Source: Dicaeum eximium
Lineage: Eukaryota; Chordata; Aves; Passeriformes; Dicaeidae
Length of the DNA stretch: 64,000 nt
Direction of reading: 5' to 3'
Assembly: GCA_013396995.1 (NCBI GenBank)
Contig: VWZP01002200.1
Location: forward strand, 918,166 to 982,165
Below the pieces are notes generated by a model. It searched no databases, was not told the DNA's origin, and saw nothing but the letters and a program-made list of their open reading frames with translations. Positions 34,912-46,200 of this stretch are shown here, one piece after another. Every line of letters begins with the position of its first letter. Position 1 is the first letter of the stretch. A program made the translations under genes and the position numbers.

Positions 34912-37400
34912 GACTTTTAAACTATTACAAGTATTGCAGATAAGACATTTAGCCAAGCACATTTATAGATCAAACTCAGTTGTTACAGAGATGTTACCTA
35001 AAGTCCACCAAGTAGGTAGGCTGAGAAGCTGCCCATCGTCTTCAACTTTGAGAGAGAAGGTAAAAGAAGAAATAAATAAACGATATCCCAGCTCCAGGTA
35101 ATTGGCAACCAAGAGAGGACACATACAGGGCTAGTTATGAAGACAAGTTACACAAAAAAAGAAATTCAACCCCCAGCTACATTGCTATCTGGGTTGCCAG
35201 AGAAAGCAATTAGGAATGACAAAGCACAAGCTCATGGGACTGCAGCACAGAAAATCCCCATTTCAATTCCCAAAGCTGAAGCAAGTTCTGCAGATGTTAA
35301 GAAAGTGTCAGAATTACTTTGTAGTAACAGAGATTCTAATAATCTACATTAGTAATTAATGGGACCAGCACTAAAACTTGCTACCAACAGGTTCAGCAAG
35401 ACCGATACATCAAAACCAGTCAGATAATGTGACTTGACAGGCATATGTGTCAGTGTAATGGAAATGCATCTGCTTCCCATGTCCCCTACAGATTCCCAGG
35501 CTCATTCACCTTGCTTCAGAGATTTTAACACACATACAGCATTCCCCAATCCCCTGGGTTTCACATCTACTCTGTGTTCAGGGAGGTTGGGAGCACTGCC
35601 ACTCCCTCTCTCAAGAAGACCAGGAGAACGTGCTCTGGCCTGTGCCAAGCCACCACCTCTGATCACCAAAGGATTCAAGTCTGGAGGTTCACAAGCCACT
35701 TGCTACGTGAGGCAAGAACTGAATATGTGCTTTCCCAGGTCTCCCCTACCCAGGCTGCAGCATAGCTTACAATGCTGCACAAATAGCTTAACATAACAAG
35801 CATGCATTAGATGCACAAACTTTTGGATTTCTGAGCTAGACTTTTGGTGGCAAAGCAGCATGGAAACAGAGAAATCCCACTGGAAAAAAATTCACATATT
35901 TCCTGACATTCAGCCTCTAAGAATAATTAGCAATGTTCAAACTAATCTGTTTTGTGGCTGGACCCTCCTTTTAACCATCTTGAAAAATCCTGTTCAGGGC
36001 AATTTCTGTTTACAGTCCCATATGAAAATTGCAGGCAGTGCATGAACTGTGCAGAAACTAATGTCATTGCAGGGATGCAGGAGGCTTTTCTGAGATTTGC
36101 TGCTGTCTTAAGTAGCTCTCACGGGGAGCAGACACCTCCTCTAACCTACAACCAACAGTAGGAGCAGCTTTCCAAAGCCAAGAAAGTGCCTTTCTCCAGG
36201 AGCTACTCCCTCCCATATACCACATTCCTTTTCTGTGTCTGCTGCCCACCAAAGCCAACAGTGCAGAACATTTTGCAGGGTTTTCTCTCTGCTTCAGTGT
36301 AGAATTTCTTTTGGGGTACTCCCATAACAAACAAGCAAAGTTTAAGTTTGCAGGCAAAATCAATTCCTGCTACATAAATGCAGTGGCATTCAATTGCATC
36401 ACATGCAAACACTCAAAACAGAGGTTAGAAAACCAGTAGTGACTGCAAAATGGTGGAACTAGTATAAGAGGTTTTTAACAGTCTCTGTGGAGCTGGGATC
36501 AAACACAACTGGCAGATAAAAATAAGAATGAGAAAATAAAATATTCCTTATTGAGGTACTGTACTGTCTGCTTTTAATCCTAACAAAAGTTTTGTTGACA
36601 GCAATCAGGCTGCAGTGTCACTCTGCACCAGGTATCTAAGTCATCAGTCTCATGGAAACAGTTTCAGCAATTCAGGAGAGCAGAACCCTCCTTCCTTTGT
36701 TAGGTGGTGACTTTTCTTTCTGTTTTTTTCTATTAAGGTCCCGTCACAAAACTACATAGAAGTTTCAAAATGCTGCCTCAAATGGACACTGACAAAAACC
36801 AACAGGCCTGAGAGACACACTGACCCTTGTACCAGCAGACTCCATGTTCTGTCCCTGGTCTCTCAAGCCTGTGAGGGCCTAGCCCAGTGTTCTTACATCC
36901 TCAGCTCCTACTGTGCCTCCACTGGTGATCTACTGCTGCAAAATTAATATCCCAGTATCAGGGGACTGCTCTTCTCAGGAGGTCAAAAACTTCATTTCTC
37001 AGGAGGCAGCAACTGCTTGGCTATGGGGTCATGGCATTTTTAGGTGCCACTGTAGTGAACTCCCCCAGCTAAAGCAGCAGTGTCTGTACCGTTAGCAGCT
37101 GCCGAACGCACCGCAGCCACGACCGGGTGTTTAACGGGTAACTCTGACATTGATGGGCAGATCCTCACTTTGTTTGGAACTGAGAGGAGCTATGACAACG
37201 TACACTACTTCTGCACAGGTGTGTACAACACACAGATGCATCATCAGGCCTGGGTATTCCTCTGTGTCTGGCCACAAACGGATATGAGATCACATCATTA
37301 CGAGACAAAAACCACTGCAAATGATTTCCTCACACAGCACCTTTACTCTGCACAGAACATCAGAAACATCAACACTGGCAGTTCAAAGATACTGGAAAGT

Positions 37401-37770
37401 AGAATCACAGAATATGCTGAGTTGGAAGGGACCCACCAGGATCATTGAGTCTAACTCCTGGCTCTGCACAAGACAGCCCCAAGAGTCACACCCTGTGCCT
37501 GAGAGTGTTGTCCAAAAGCTTCTTGAACTCTGTCAGGCTTGGTGCTGTGACCAATTCCCTGGGGTCCCTCTGGGTGAAAATCCTTTCTCCTAATATCCAA
37601 CCTAAATCTCCCCTGACTCAGCTTCATGCTGATTCCTCCTGTTACTGGTACCAGTCTTGTTACTGGTCACGGGAGTGAAGATATTGGTACCTGCCCCTCC
37701 ACTTCCTCTCGTGAGGATGTTGAAGACCTCAATGAGGTCTCCCCTCAGTCTCCTCCAGGCTATTTTTATC
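37401..37770 (-). mobile_element. CR1 LINE 3' fragment in the TNKS 3' UTR
   Basis: On the + strand the block opens with AGAATCACAGAATATGCTGA and GTTGGAAGGGACCC, then carries CCTGAGAGTGTTGTCCAAA, GGGTGAAAATCCTTTCTCCTAA and GAGGTCTCCCCTCAGTCTCC in CR1 order, reversed. The element thus reads on the - strand with its 3' end at 37401, 5' truncated at about 37770. It lies in the same sense as TNKS transcription. Confidence 0.88.
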
Positions 37771-40120
37771 CTCTAGAAGTTTCAGGCTGCAAAAGGAATC
37801 CAGACTAGCCATTAGTTCAACCAGCACACAGGAAACAACAAGCAAGAACAGCATCCGGTGTGGGCGCAGTGGGGTTTTTCTTTTTAGATTTGTTCTTGTT
37901 TTTGAAAGATGTAAAGCTTTTAACTTTCACGCCCACATTAACCATTTTGCTCACCTAAGCAGCACAGCTGTTTCACCATTTAAAACTATGTCTAACTGGG
38001 GATGGAGAGCAGCACTCGCTCTGCTCGCTATCTGAAACCCTAGAGCAGATAGGCACATCCCCTCACTCCATTTTTAACTAAATGAAAAACAAACCCCAAA
38101 ATTAAATGGTGAATACAAAGCTTCAAAGCCTAGTGGTGATCTTTGCAATCCTAACACTATGAAACAAGTAGCCAAAATACAAGCACCCAATTTTATTAAT
38201 GAAATTTGTTTAAAAGGACAACTAGGCCAGAGCCTGGCTGGGACTTCAAAGCTACATATTTAATCAGGTCACAAAATGAAGCAAGAACCATATATCCACT
38301 GTCAGCTCAAGAAAAGTAAAACTCAGAGTTCAAGTTCAGTTGGAGTATTGCTATTTCTAAGGTTTCCTTTAGAGATATTACAAACAGATGATGTTCAGGT
38401 AGCCATATTGCATCAAATGACTGATTTTACAGTGGGTGATATTTCTTGTGAGGAAGACTTGCTTCAACATTAATGCCTTAACATTAAAAATAAAAATGTT
38501 GTGTCTTAATGCTGAAAGTGAAACGCTCTTCAGGATTAAGTCTGTTTTATACAAACATGCCAGCAAAATCCCAATTGTGGGGAGCACTATATTTTTATGA
38601 ACTAAGAGCACACTATTCTTTTGCTTTCTTGCTTTAAGGGGGATAAAACCTGAATGCATGAATTAGATCATCAGATACTGTGTTGTGTCCAAAGGAACAT
38701 TTTTTTCCTCCAGTTGTTACATGGTCAACACTGAAGCACATCTCCTGATATTGGTTGTTAGGAAAAAAATTAACAGGTCTTGATCTTCAACCTTCTCTGA
38801 AACTGTAAAACACCATAAAAAATAAACAGTTTCTACTTTTGTTAAATCCATATCCACCATCAGGGAGACTTTTGAAACTGTTTGATGCTGTGCTATGTAA
38901 TGCTTAAAAATAACTTTCTCCTACCCAGCAAAATAAACCTGGGAATTTGGGAAGAAGGGTATTAAGTGAATAAATCCTAACTTTGTTCTCTGGTATACCT
39001 GCAAATAAATCCGCTTGCCAACTGATACTTTAAAACTTTATTCTCATCAAAATGTAAAATCGATACTTAAAAAAATTATTACTTTTGCAAATCCCTTAAG
39101 CTCTTCAGCTGTGATGTCACACACAAAGATGTGACAGGAAACTGCTGTAATACAGTCTCCCTTACCAGCCTGAAACCCATTTACTGGGTCTCGTCTTACA
39201 GAGAGAGGTACATGAACCAGAGACGCTCTCCTGTATGAAATCTCCTGACTTTTCACCTGCTTTTCACCTGCTGCTGTAACTGGAGAACATTTCACAAGCT
39301 GCATGTACTTAACAGGAGCCTTATAAAATGTTCTTTTAGAGAGGCCAGCAGAGGGCATGGACCTGTTTAACGAAGTTCTTCTAAGCACAAGAGCTGGTTT
39401 AACCCTTGCAAACACTTCCCAGGGTTTCCCCCAGAAAACTCACACAGACAAGGCAGCAAACTGACATAGTTTGTTTCCACTCAAGTTACACTCACTCATG
39501 TTATCGTTTGCTCAGAGGTTTGCAAAAAAACCCCCATATTGAATAACTTGACCTAGCCCCTCCTCAGATGAAATTTATATTGCATTGTTAACGATTTCAG
39601 TCAACTTGACTTTGTGCAAAATATCTTCAAGAAGGTTCCGGCTCAACTTCAGAATACAAAAGGAGAATAAATAGGATCTCTTGAAAACAGGAAACGAATG
39701 GTGTATGCTGAAAAGAAAATGATGGGCTTAATGTAATTTATCTGCAAATAAAATAACTAGAAAAGTAGTGTCTGAAATTTTAGCATGTGAGATGGCACCA
39801 ATAAAGATTTCCATTTGCACAATAATGTTCCCAAGGTCTAGATCAAAACAATATTATTTTACACATGGTAACTGCAGAGACTAGGAGCCTGAGATATGTT
39901 ATTAAAAGGCAGTCCCTTGTAAACTTTCCTCAAGAGGAACAGTAGCAGTTGAGTATGCAAGAGTTACTCATTATCATATTCATCAAGACAGCAATACTTT
40001 ATAAAAGACATACAGCTTATTTCCAGGTTGTTAAGGATTTTATGTGATACTGATTTTCTGAAACACGTATCCATCCAGTCCAAGATTGAAGTCACATCCT
40101 TCTCCACTGCTCTGAAGCTA

Positions 40121-40207
40121 CTAGGTCTTTTGTTCTGCTGCTGTTGCTGTCTGTGAGGGAGCTTCTGGTTTTACAATCTGGTATGTAATGAGATATTCTG
40201 GGTATGC
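40121..40207 (-). CDS. TNKS: TNKS last coding exon
   Basis: 87 bases: 28 codons [18 protein letters not shown] through AEQKT, then TAG at 40121-40123. Acceptor ACTTTCAG. End of the PARP fold and the C-terminal tail. Confidence 0.98.
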   Translation of the reverse strand, partial: AYPEYLITYQIVKPEAPSQTATAAEQKT

Positions 40208-43200
40208 CTGAAAGTAAAGAAAAAAACCCCTCGTTTATGCAAGGGTAATCAGCAAGTTCCAGTTTTTGCATTTCACTAAACAGCGACCAGGAAGGACAGC
40301 ACAAAAACCAGCTCTCTGTTCACAGCATGCAAGAAAAAGTGGATTTCAAACCTAGCCAGCACCATGTGGAACTGCTGGATGTACTTAACACATTGGTTAA
40401 TACACAAATAAAAATAAAGATGTTTCTTCCACACAGTCTGCCAGAAATTGTGTGCAACAGGAATTCAGAGTTACTCTCCTTGTTAGCTAATCCTACAGAG
40501 CAGTCAGTGCCTGTTAGGTTACTCAAAAATCTCATATGACTGATAAAGTCTAACCTCAAAAGGGTCAATAGCTTGTGATGTAACCTGCAAATGCCTTTAC
40601 TGGCAGTAGAATACTTGGCCCACCCAAAGCACATGACCCAGTCAGTCATCTGTCCATCTGTCCAGTGTTCCCTGGAGACAGCTGATAGTCAGTTCAGTCC
40701 CAGAACAAAGCTCAAGTTTTGGAGGGTAGGGCCCCATTCGAAGGAACCTCGACAGATGAGAGGAGATTGGGCCTACAGAAGCCTCATTTAATCCAGCAAG
40801 GGCAAAGGCACCTGAGATGAATTCCTTGTAACACTGCAGGATGAGAAGCCACTCAGCTGAAAGTGATGGGGCCCTTGGGTGACAGCAAGCTAAAGCAGAA
40901 TCACAAGTGTGTCCTGGCAGCAATAAAGGCTACAAGCATGCTGTGGTAAATCACCAGGTGTAGCAGCAACTGCTGTTTGTTCAATACTCACTTGACCACA
41001 TCTAGAAAACCACACACAACTTTTAGGCTCTTCAATACAAGAAACATGCCAACAAGCTGGAGCCAAGTTCAGCAAAGGACCAGTAAGACAGTCAGGGGCA
41101 GAGACCACAGGATAAAGAAGAAGATGCTGAGAGAGAGATGGTCTTGTTTGATCAGAGAAGAGAAGGCTTTGGGACCATTGCTGTCACTCTATCATAGAAG
41201 GTCACCTGACTGGTCAGGCACAATCTGTGCTTACTGAAGCTGTGCTGGCTGTCTTGAATCACCTCCTAGTCCTGCATGTGCCTTCCATGAGGATCTGTTC
41301 CATGATCTTCCCAGGCACAGAGGTGAGGGTCCCCCATCTGTAGTTCCCTTGTGTCTACTTTTCTCCCCTTTTAAAAAATCCAAGTGATGTCTCCCTTTTT
41401 CCATTCACTGGGGTCCTTGCCTGACTGCCATGACTTTTCAAATATCACAGAACTACAGAATATTCTGAGTTGGAAGGGACCTGCAAGGACACCATCAAGT
41501 CCAACTCTTAAGTGAATGGTCCATTCAGGGATCAAACCCATGATCTTGGTATTATTAACAGCATGCTCCAACCAACTGAAATAATCTCAGGGTATGATGG
41601 AGAGTGGCTTGGCAACACCATGAGCCAGCTCCCTCAGGACCTGGGATGTTGGTCATCAGGCCCCACAAATTTGTGGCTATTCAGTTTGATCAGGTGATCT
41701 GGGAGTCACCCACGATAGTAAGCAGAACACTTTTACTGAGTCAAGGTCTAGCTGAGTTATTCAGATTAAAAATCAACTCCTGTGCTACTCCAGCTCCCAT
41801 TTAAGAGGAGTCTCTGTTGCTGGTAAAAGGCCCAGAATCCTCAAGATGTACAAGAGCCCCAGAAATGCACGTGACCTTGATACAGCAGTAATGCCATTAA
41901 AACACAATGGGAGAAAGACAGCTTACTGAGAGAAGCTACAATTCTTAATAGACTCCATCAGTGTTGCACAGGGGAAATCAGGCAATTCTGCATGGTATAA
42001 ATCAGAGCAGATCAGTGGATAGGAGTAGCATTTGCTGTCTAGTTACAGTTCACTATTTATTTCCCCATTTAAATGAAAAAAACCCAAAAACCTCATCAGC
42101 AGCATTATCACAGCAGACTTGGTCTGGAAACCAGCCACAGCCCATCTCCAGCTCCAAGTTCTGTTCTTCCATAAAGGCAGCCCCTGCTAGCCCACCTACC
42201 TGTTCCCCTCTGTAGATAACATACTCGGCGTAAGCAAGTCCGTTCACGCTTGGCCTGCCGATAACAGAATGGTGCCCGGGAGGGGCATGAGCCATTTTCA
42301 TTGTGCTGAACTGAAGAAAGGATTTTCCAAGGGTCACTCTACAGAAGAGCATTTGTCTAAAATGAAAAAAGGAGTATCATATTCAAATATTTTACTAGTT
42401 GTATGCTTCCAGAAGGATTTCGGTCTTTTATTTCATTACAATTAATTTCTCAAGGTTTTTTAGAGAAACACTTTATGAAATCAGTTCTAAGATTGTATAA
42501 AAGCTCTCACAAAAAATCTTTAATGACACTCAGAAGGGGAAACACACAGTTTGTTTAGCCCTCACATGGAAGCCTGTTCTAGTTCATTTTATATAAAGCT
42601 GTTGAAAGGAGCTGAAACTCTCTGTGTTCTACCAGCAGGGAATGGACAAGTGCCAAAGTGTGAGAAACACACTGATTTACTCCAGGACAAACCAAAGCTT
42701 TGATTAAGTCCTGTTCCAAAATGATCTACCTCCAAAATTATCTGATCCACAGTACCACACTGCACTGCTGACCACCACTTTGCACTACAGTTTTGTCCTG
42801 AGAGTGCCTGGAGTTTAATTGCTATTTTCCCCTGACTCTTCATTTTCAAACTTGCTGTTCCAAGCCTCTTTCCTCAGCCACAGCTCACTTTGATTTATAC
42901 TCACTGCATGCTTAGATGTAATTTTTGACCTTCCTGTGGGACTTGCTGCATTTATATTCGTTTTTGTCCAGCCTTGACAAAGGGAAAACTGCATTTTTCC
43001 TGCCATGACCAAGCTCAAGTGGCCATTCTTTGCCTGCAGGTTACCCCGTGCCAGGATCATAAAAACCAGGACGGTCATAATTATGTGTGGGGAACTCTGC
43101 TGGACTCCTACCTGTGGCAGATGTAACAGGACCTGTCTTTGTGTGTGGGACAGCCGGTTCCTCCCCCTATTCCGTACACATATTGGTTGCTTTTTGAGGA

Positions 43201-46200
43201 GTTCTCAGCGAAGTAAATTCCAGCTCCAAACATTCCTCCAATGTATGCATGCCTTTCATCAAATCCTTTGTGAATGATAGCATTAATAAAAGGAGACCCT
43301 GGAACAGTGACACAAACAGACACGTACTTGTTTAGCTGTATAGTAGTACAAGACTCGATGTCAAGAGGCGTTTATCTGCCTCACATAGACCATTAAACAC
43401 CAGAAAGTATGCTCAGTCAGCTGGAAGGGGGCGATACCCAGCAGGATGCAGTGATGTGTGGGATTTATCATTCTATACCAAAATCCCACGTGTGACTCAT
43501 TTCTTACTCATTTCACAGATCTCATTAAATGGCTTTCCCCCCACTCACATTTCAGTGCAATTTATCTTGTCAATGCACACCCTCTCCAGGAGTCAGCACT
43601 GGTTAAAGTGGGGCAAGGTGTCAGGACAATCATACCCAAAACCAATTTCCTATACAGAATCACAGAAGAATCTAGGGCAGAAGGACCTTCAGGCAATTGT
43701 CATTTGCAGGCATTGCTAGAGAAATCTTGCTGAAACTCATGGTTGGTTTTGATTCCTTTCCCTGATGCTTGCCTGAAGCACCAGGGTAAAACGCTTTTAT
43801 TGAGTGCTGCTCCCCTCATTTAGAAGACACCACGTCTTTCTCACAGCAATGTAACATCATCCCAGCAGCTTTACTGGAAATGACTAAGATACAGCTTAGC
43901 AAAATACCTTCCTCTTTCTTAAAAAACCAAAACATAAAAGTATTTCTTATCTAGTGTAGCTTTTTGGATTGCAATAACCACACAGAGTAAGTCCACCACC
44001 CCCACACCCCCAATGCACCCCCTGCATTTCTGGTGTAGAAACACAATTAGTTGCACAGGATGGTGACACAGCAACAATAACATTGCCTGTGGGTCCTTGC
44101 AGGGTTAGGGGGTTTTTTTGTTATATCCCAATACATACAAAGAGACACTACTTCCTTACCATGAAACAACATGCGCTCATTGTGATGATTATGGTTCTCC
44201 TCTGAGACTTCTTTCTGTCTGTGACAGAATCTCTCCCGCAACTTCTTGTTCACCACCTTTTGAATCTGCAGTACAACAACAGATCCAACCATGCTGTTAC
44301 TGTAACATTTCAATCTCTCACACGTATTTGAATTGCAATTGAAATGAAATACAGTTTCACAGAGTTCACATTAATTTGACAGGGAAACTGATGGCTAGAC
44401 ACCGAATGCTGTGAAGAAACCACATGGCTGCTCCGCACGCAAGGCTGAGGCCTCTCAAACAACTCTGAAGCCCACGCCTACAAATAGTTAAAACTACTGT
44501 GAAACTGCAGCCCAAGTCCTCAGGTTTAAGGACAACTTTCTTCTTACAGAGCCTGCAATACCACAAAGAACTACAAACTGTTTGAAACTGCTTCCTTCTC
44601 TGCTTTGAGCTCTGTTGACTAATCTCGTCCAGCCCTTTGAAACTTGCTGTCTAGTTTAGGTTTATTTTTATGGAAAGAACCAACTTTTGGTTATTTTCAT
44701 AAAAAATAATGAGATGTACTGTTTAATTTATCTATATAATTTCAGCCATATGCTCTAATACCACTGTGGTTTCTGCAAAGGACTTCACCATTGGTTGGGA
44801 GTAGGATGGAAGAAGAGTTTACTTGAGGATGCATGATCTATTGGATCAAGTTGCAAAGGCTCTGCACAGGCTTATTTCTCAAAGAGATAGGCAGTACAGG
44901 TTTGCTGAAGCTTAGAAACCAAATTCTCTTCTGATTTCCTCTATTTCCTTCTCGCCAGAAAGAGAAACCAGAAAGTGTACTTTCCCTCAGAAAGACAACA
45001 CTATTTTCTGGAATACCATGGTTTGGAAAATGTATTTTTCTAGTTGGCAAAGGCAAAGGAGGTGGTGTCAAGCTGGAAAGTTACACAGGGAGAGAGAAAC
45101 TTTTTATTAGAAGTCATGATCATCCTTTCACACACAAACCCCAAATCTCCTTTAAAACAGCAAGAAAAGACTACACTAAGAAAAATGATAAATCTGTGCT
45201 GCAAGGGTCAAACACAGAAGTTATAGACCTCTGAAATTCAATTAGGTTCTTCACCACCTGTGTCTTCAACATCAGTCCTTGGGACTCCTTTAGGAGCCCA
45301 AGTGGACACTTCTGCCTCATTCCCTGTGCAGAGCACACATTCATTTCAGCACTTGTGTTAACTCTGTTCCTGAATATCATTTCAACAAAGAACCTTAAAT
45401 ATAAAAGGGCAAACCATTAAACTGATTCTGCCTGCTGGTGTAAATACTAACATACTTTACCACATAAAATTGAGAGGTTTTGAAACTTACCCTGATGACA
45501 TTGTATCTGTTGAAGATGCCACCAGCATTTCCACCATCCCGATGCTCCCGGATTGTACTTTGCATCTACACAAAAAACCAAAACTGAATGTTCAGCACAT
45601 AAACCTTCCTAGCAAGGCAAAGTATCCATGCAATGTCTCAGTATATCACTGGCAACAACAGACAGTCTTGATGGAAAATTAATTAAAAGGTGTAAAAAAA
45701 GAAATCTCTATTTTAAATTGAGGTATACCCTAATTTCTCAAGCACCCAACACATTATGCTGTTCCACAATAGGGAAGCTGGATGATGCAATTATCCAATC
45801 TTGTAATAAAAATACATACAAGAAAAAAGAGAATAATGGTACTTGCTATCAAAATTATATACAACTAGAAAACTTTCTTTAAATTAGGAAAAAACCCAAT
45901 ATTTGAAAATTAATATACAGAAAGATCACTTCATAGTAATAACAAAAGTGATTTTAATCAGTTTAGTTTGCATTTCTTAGTATTAGGGAAATACCTGCAC
46001 TGTAAATTCTCCTATGTCATTAGCAGAGCATTTCTGATTCCATCAGAAATAGTTTCACTGTGTCTTTTTGAGAAGTATTTATAGCTACAGCAACAGTATT
46101 TTGTAACAGTTCAAATAAATATTCCAATTTACTATGGCAGACAAGTGATGCTTTCTTTCAGAAAAGTTTATAAAAAAGTTTATGAAGTTACTAATAAAAA

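Larger units (their letters stand above)
34890..40120 (-). other. TNKS: TNKS 3' UTR (inferred), with a CR1 insertion
   Basis: About 5.2 kb of AT-rich DNA with no coding frame between the TNKS stop and the distal - strand poly(A) signal. Tankyrase-1 transcripts are known to carry a long 3' UTR, so I infer that this stretch is transcribed. A proximal AATAAA (- strand) at 39037-39042 would give a UTR of about 1.1 kb. A CR1 fragment occupies 37401-37770 in the sense orientation. Confidence 0.6.
40208..42199 (-). other. TNKS: TNKS terminal intron with nested retroelements
   Basis: About 2 kb GT-AG intron holding a CR1 reverse-transcriptase fragment (41175-41730) interrupted by a tRNA-Ile-derived SINE (41446-41592). 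The rest shows nothing recognisable. Confidence 0.85.

Noticed and set aside
41515..41592. A functional tRNA-Ile gene
   Set aside because: It has a degenerate acceptor stem and is joined to a CR1-like tail inside a CR1 copy, so it is a SINE head, not a tRNA gene.
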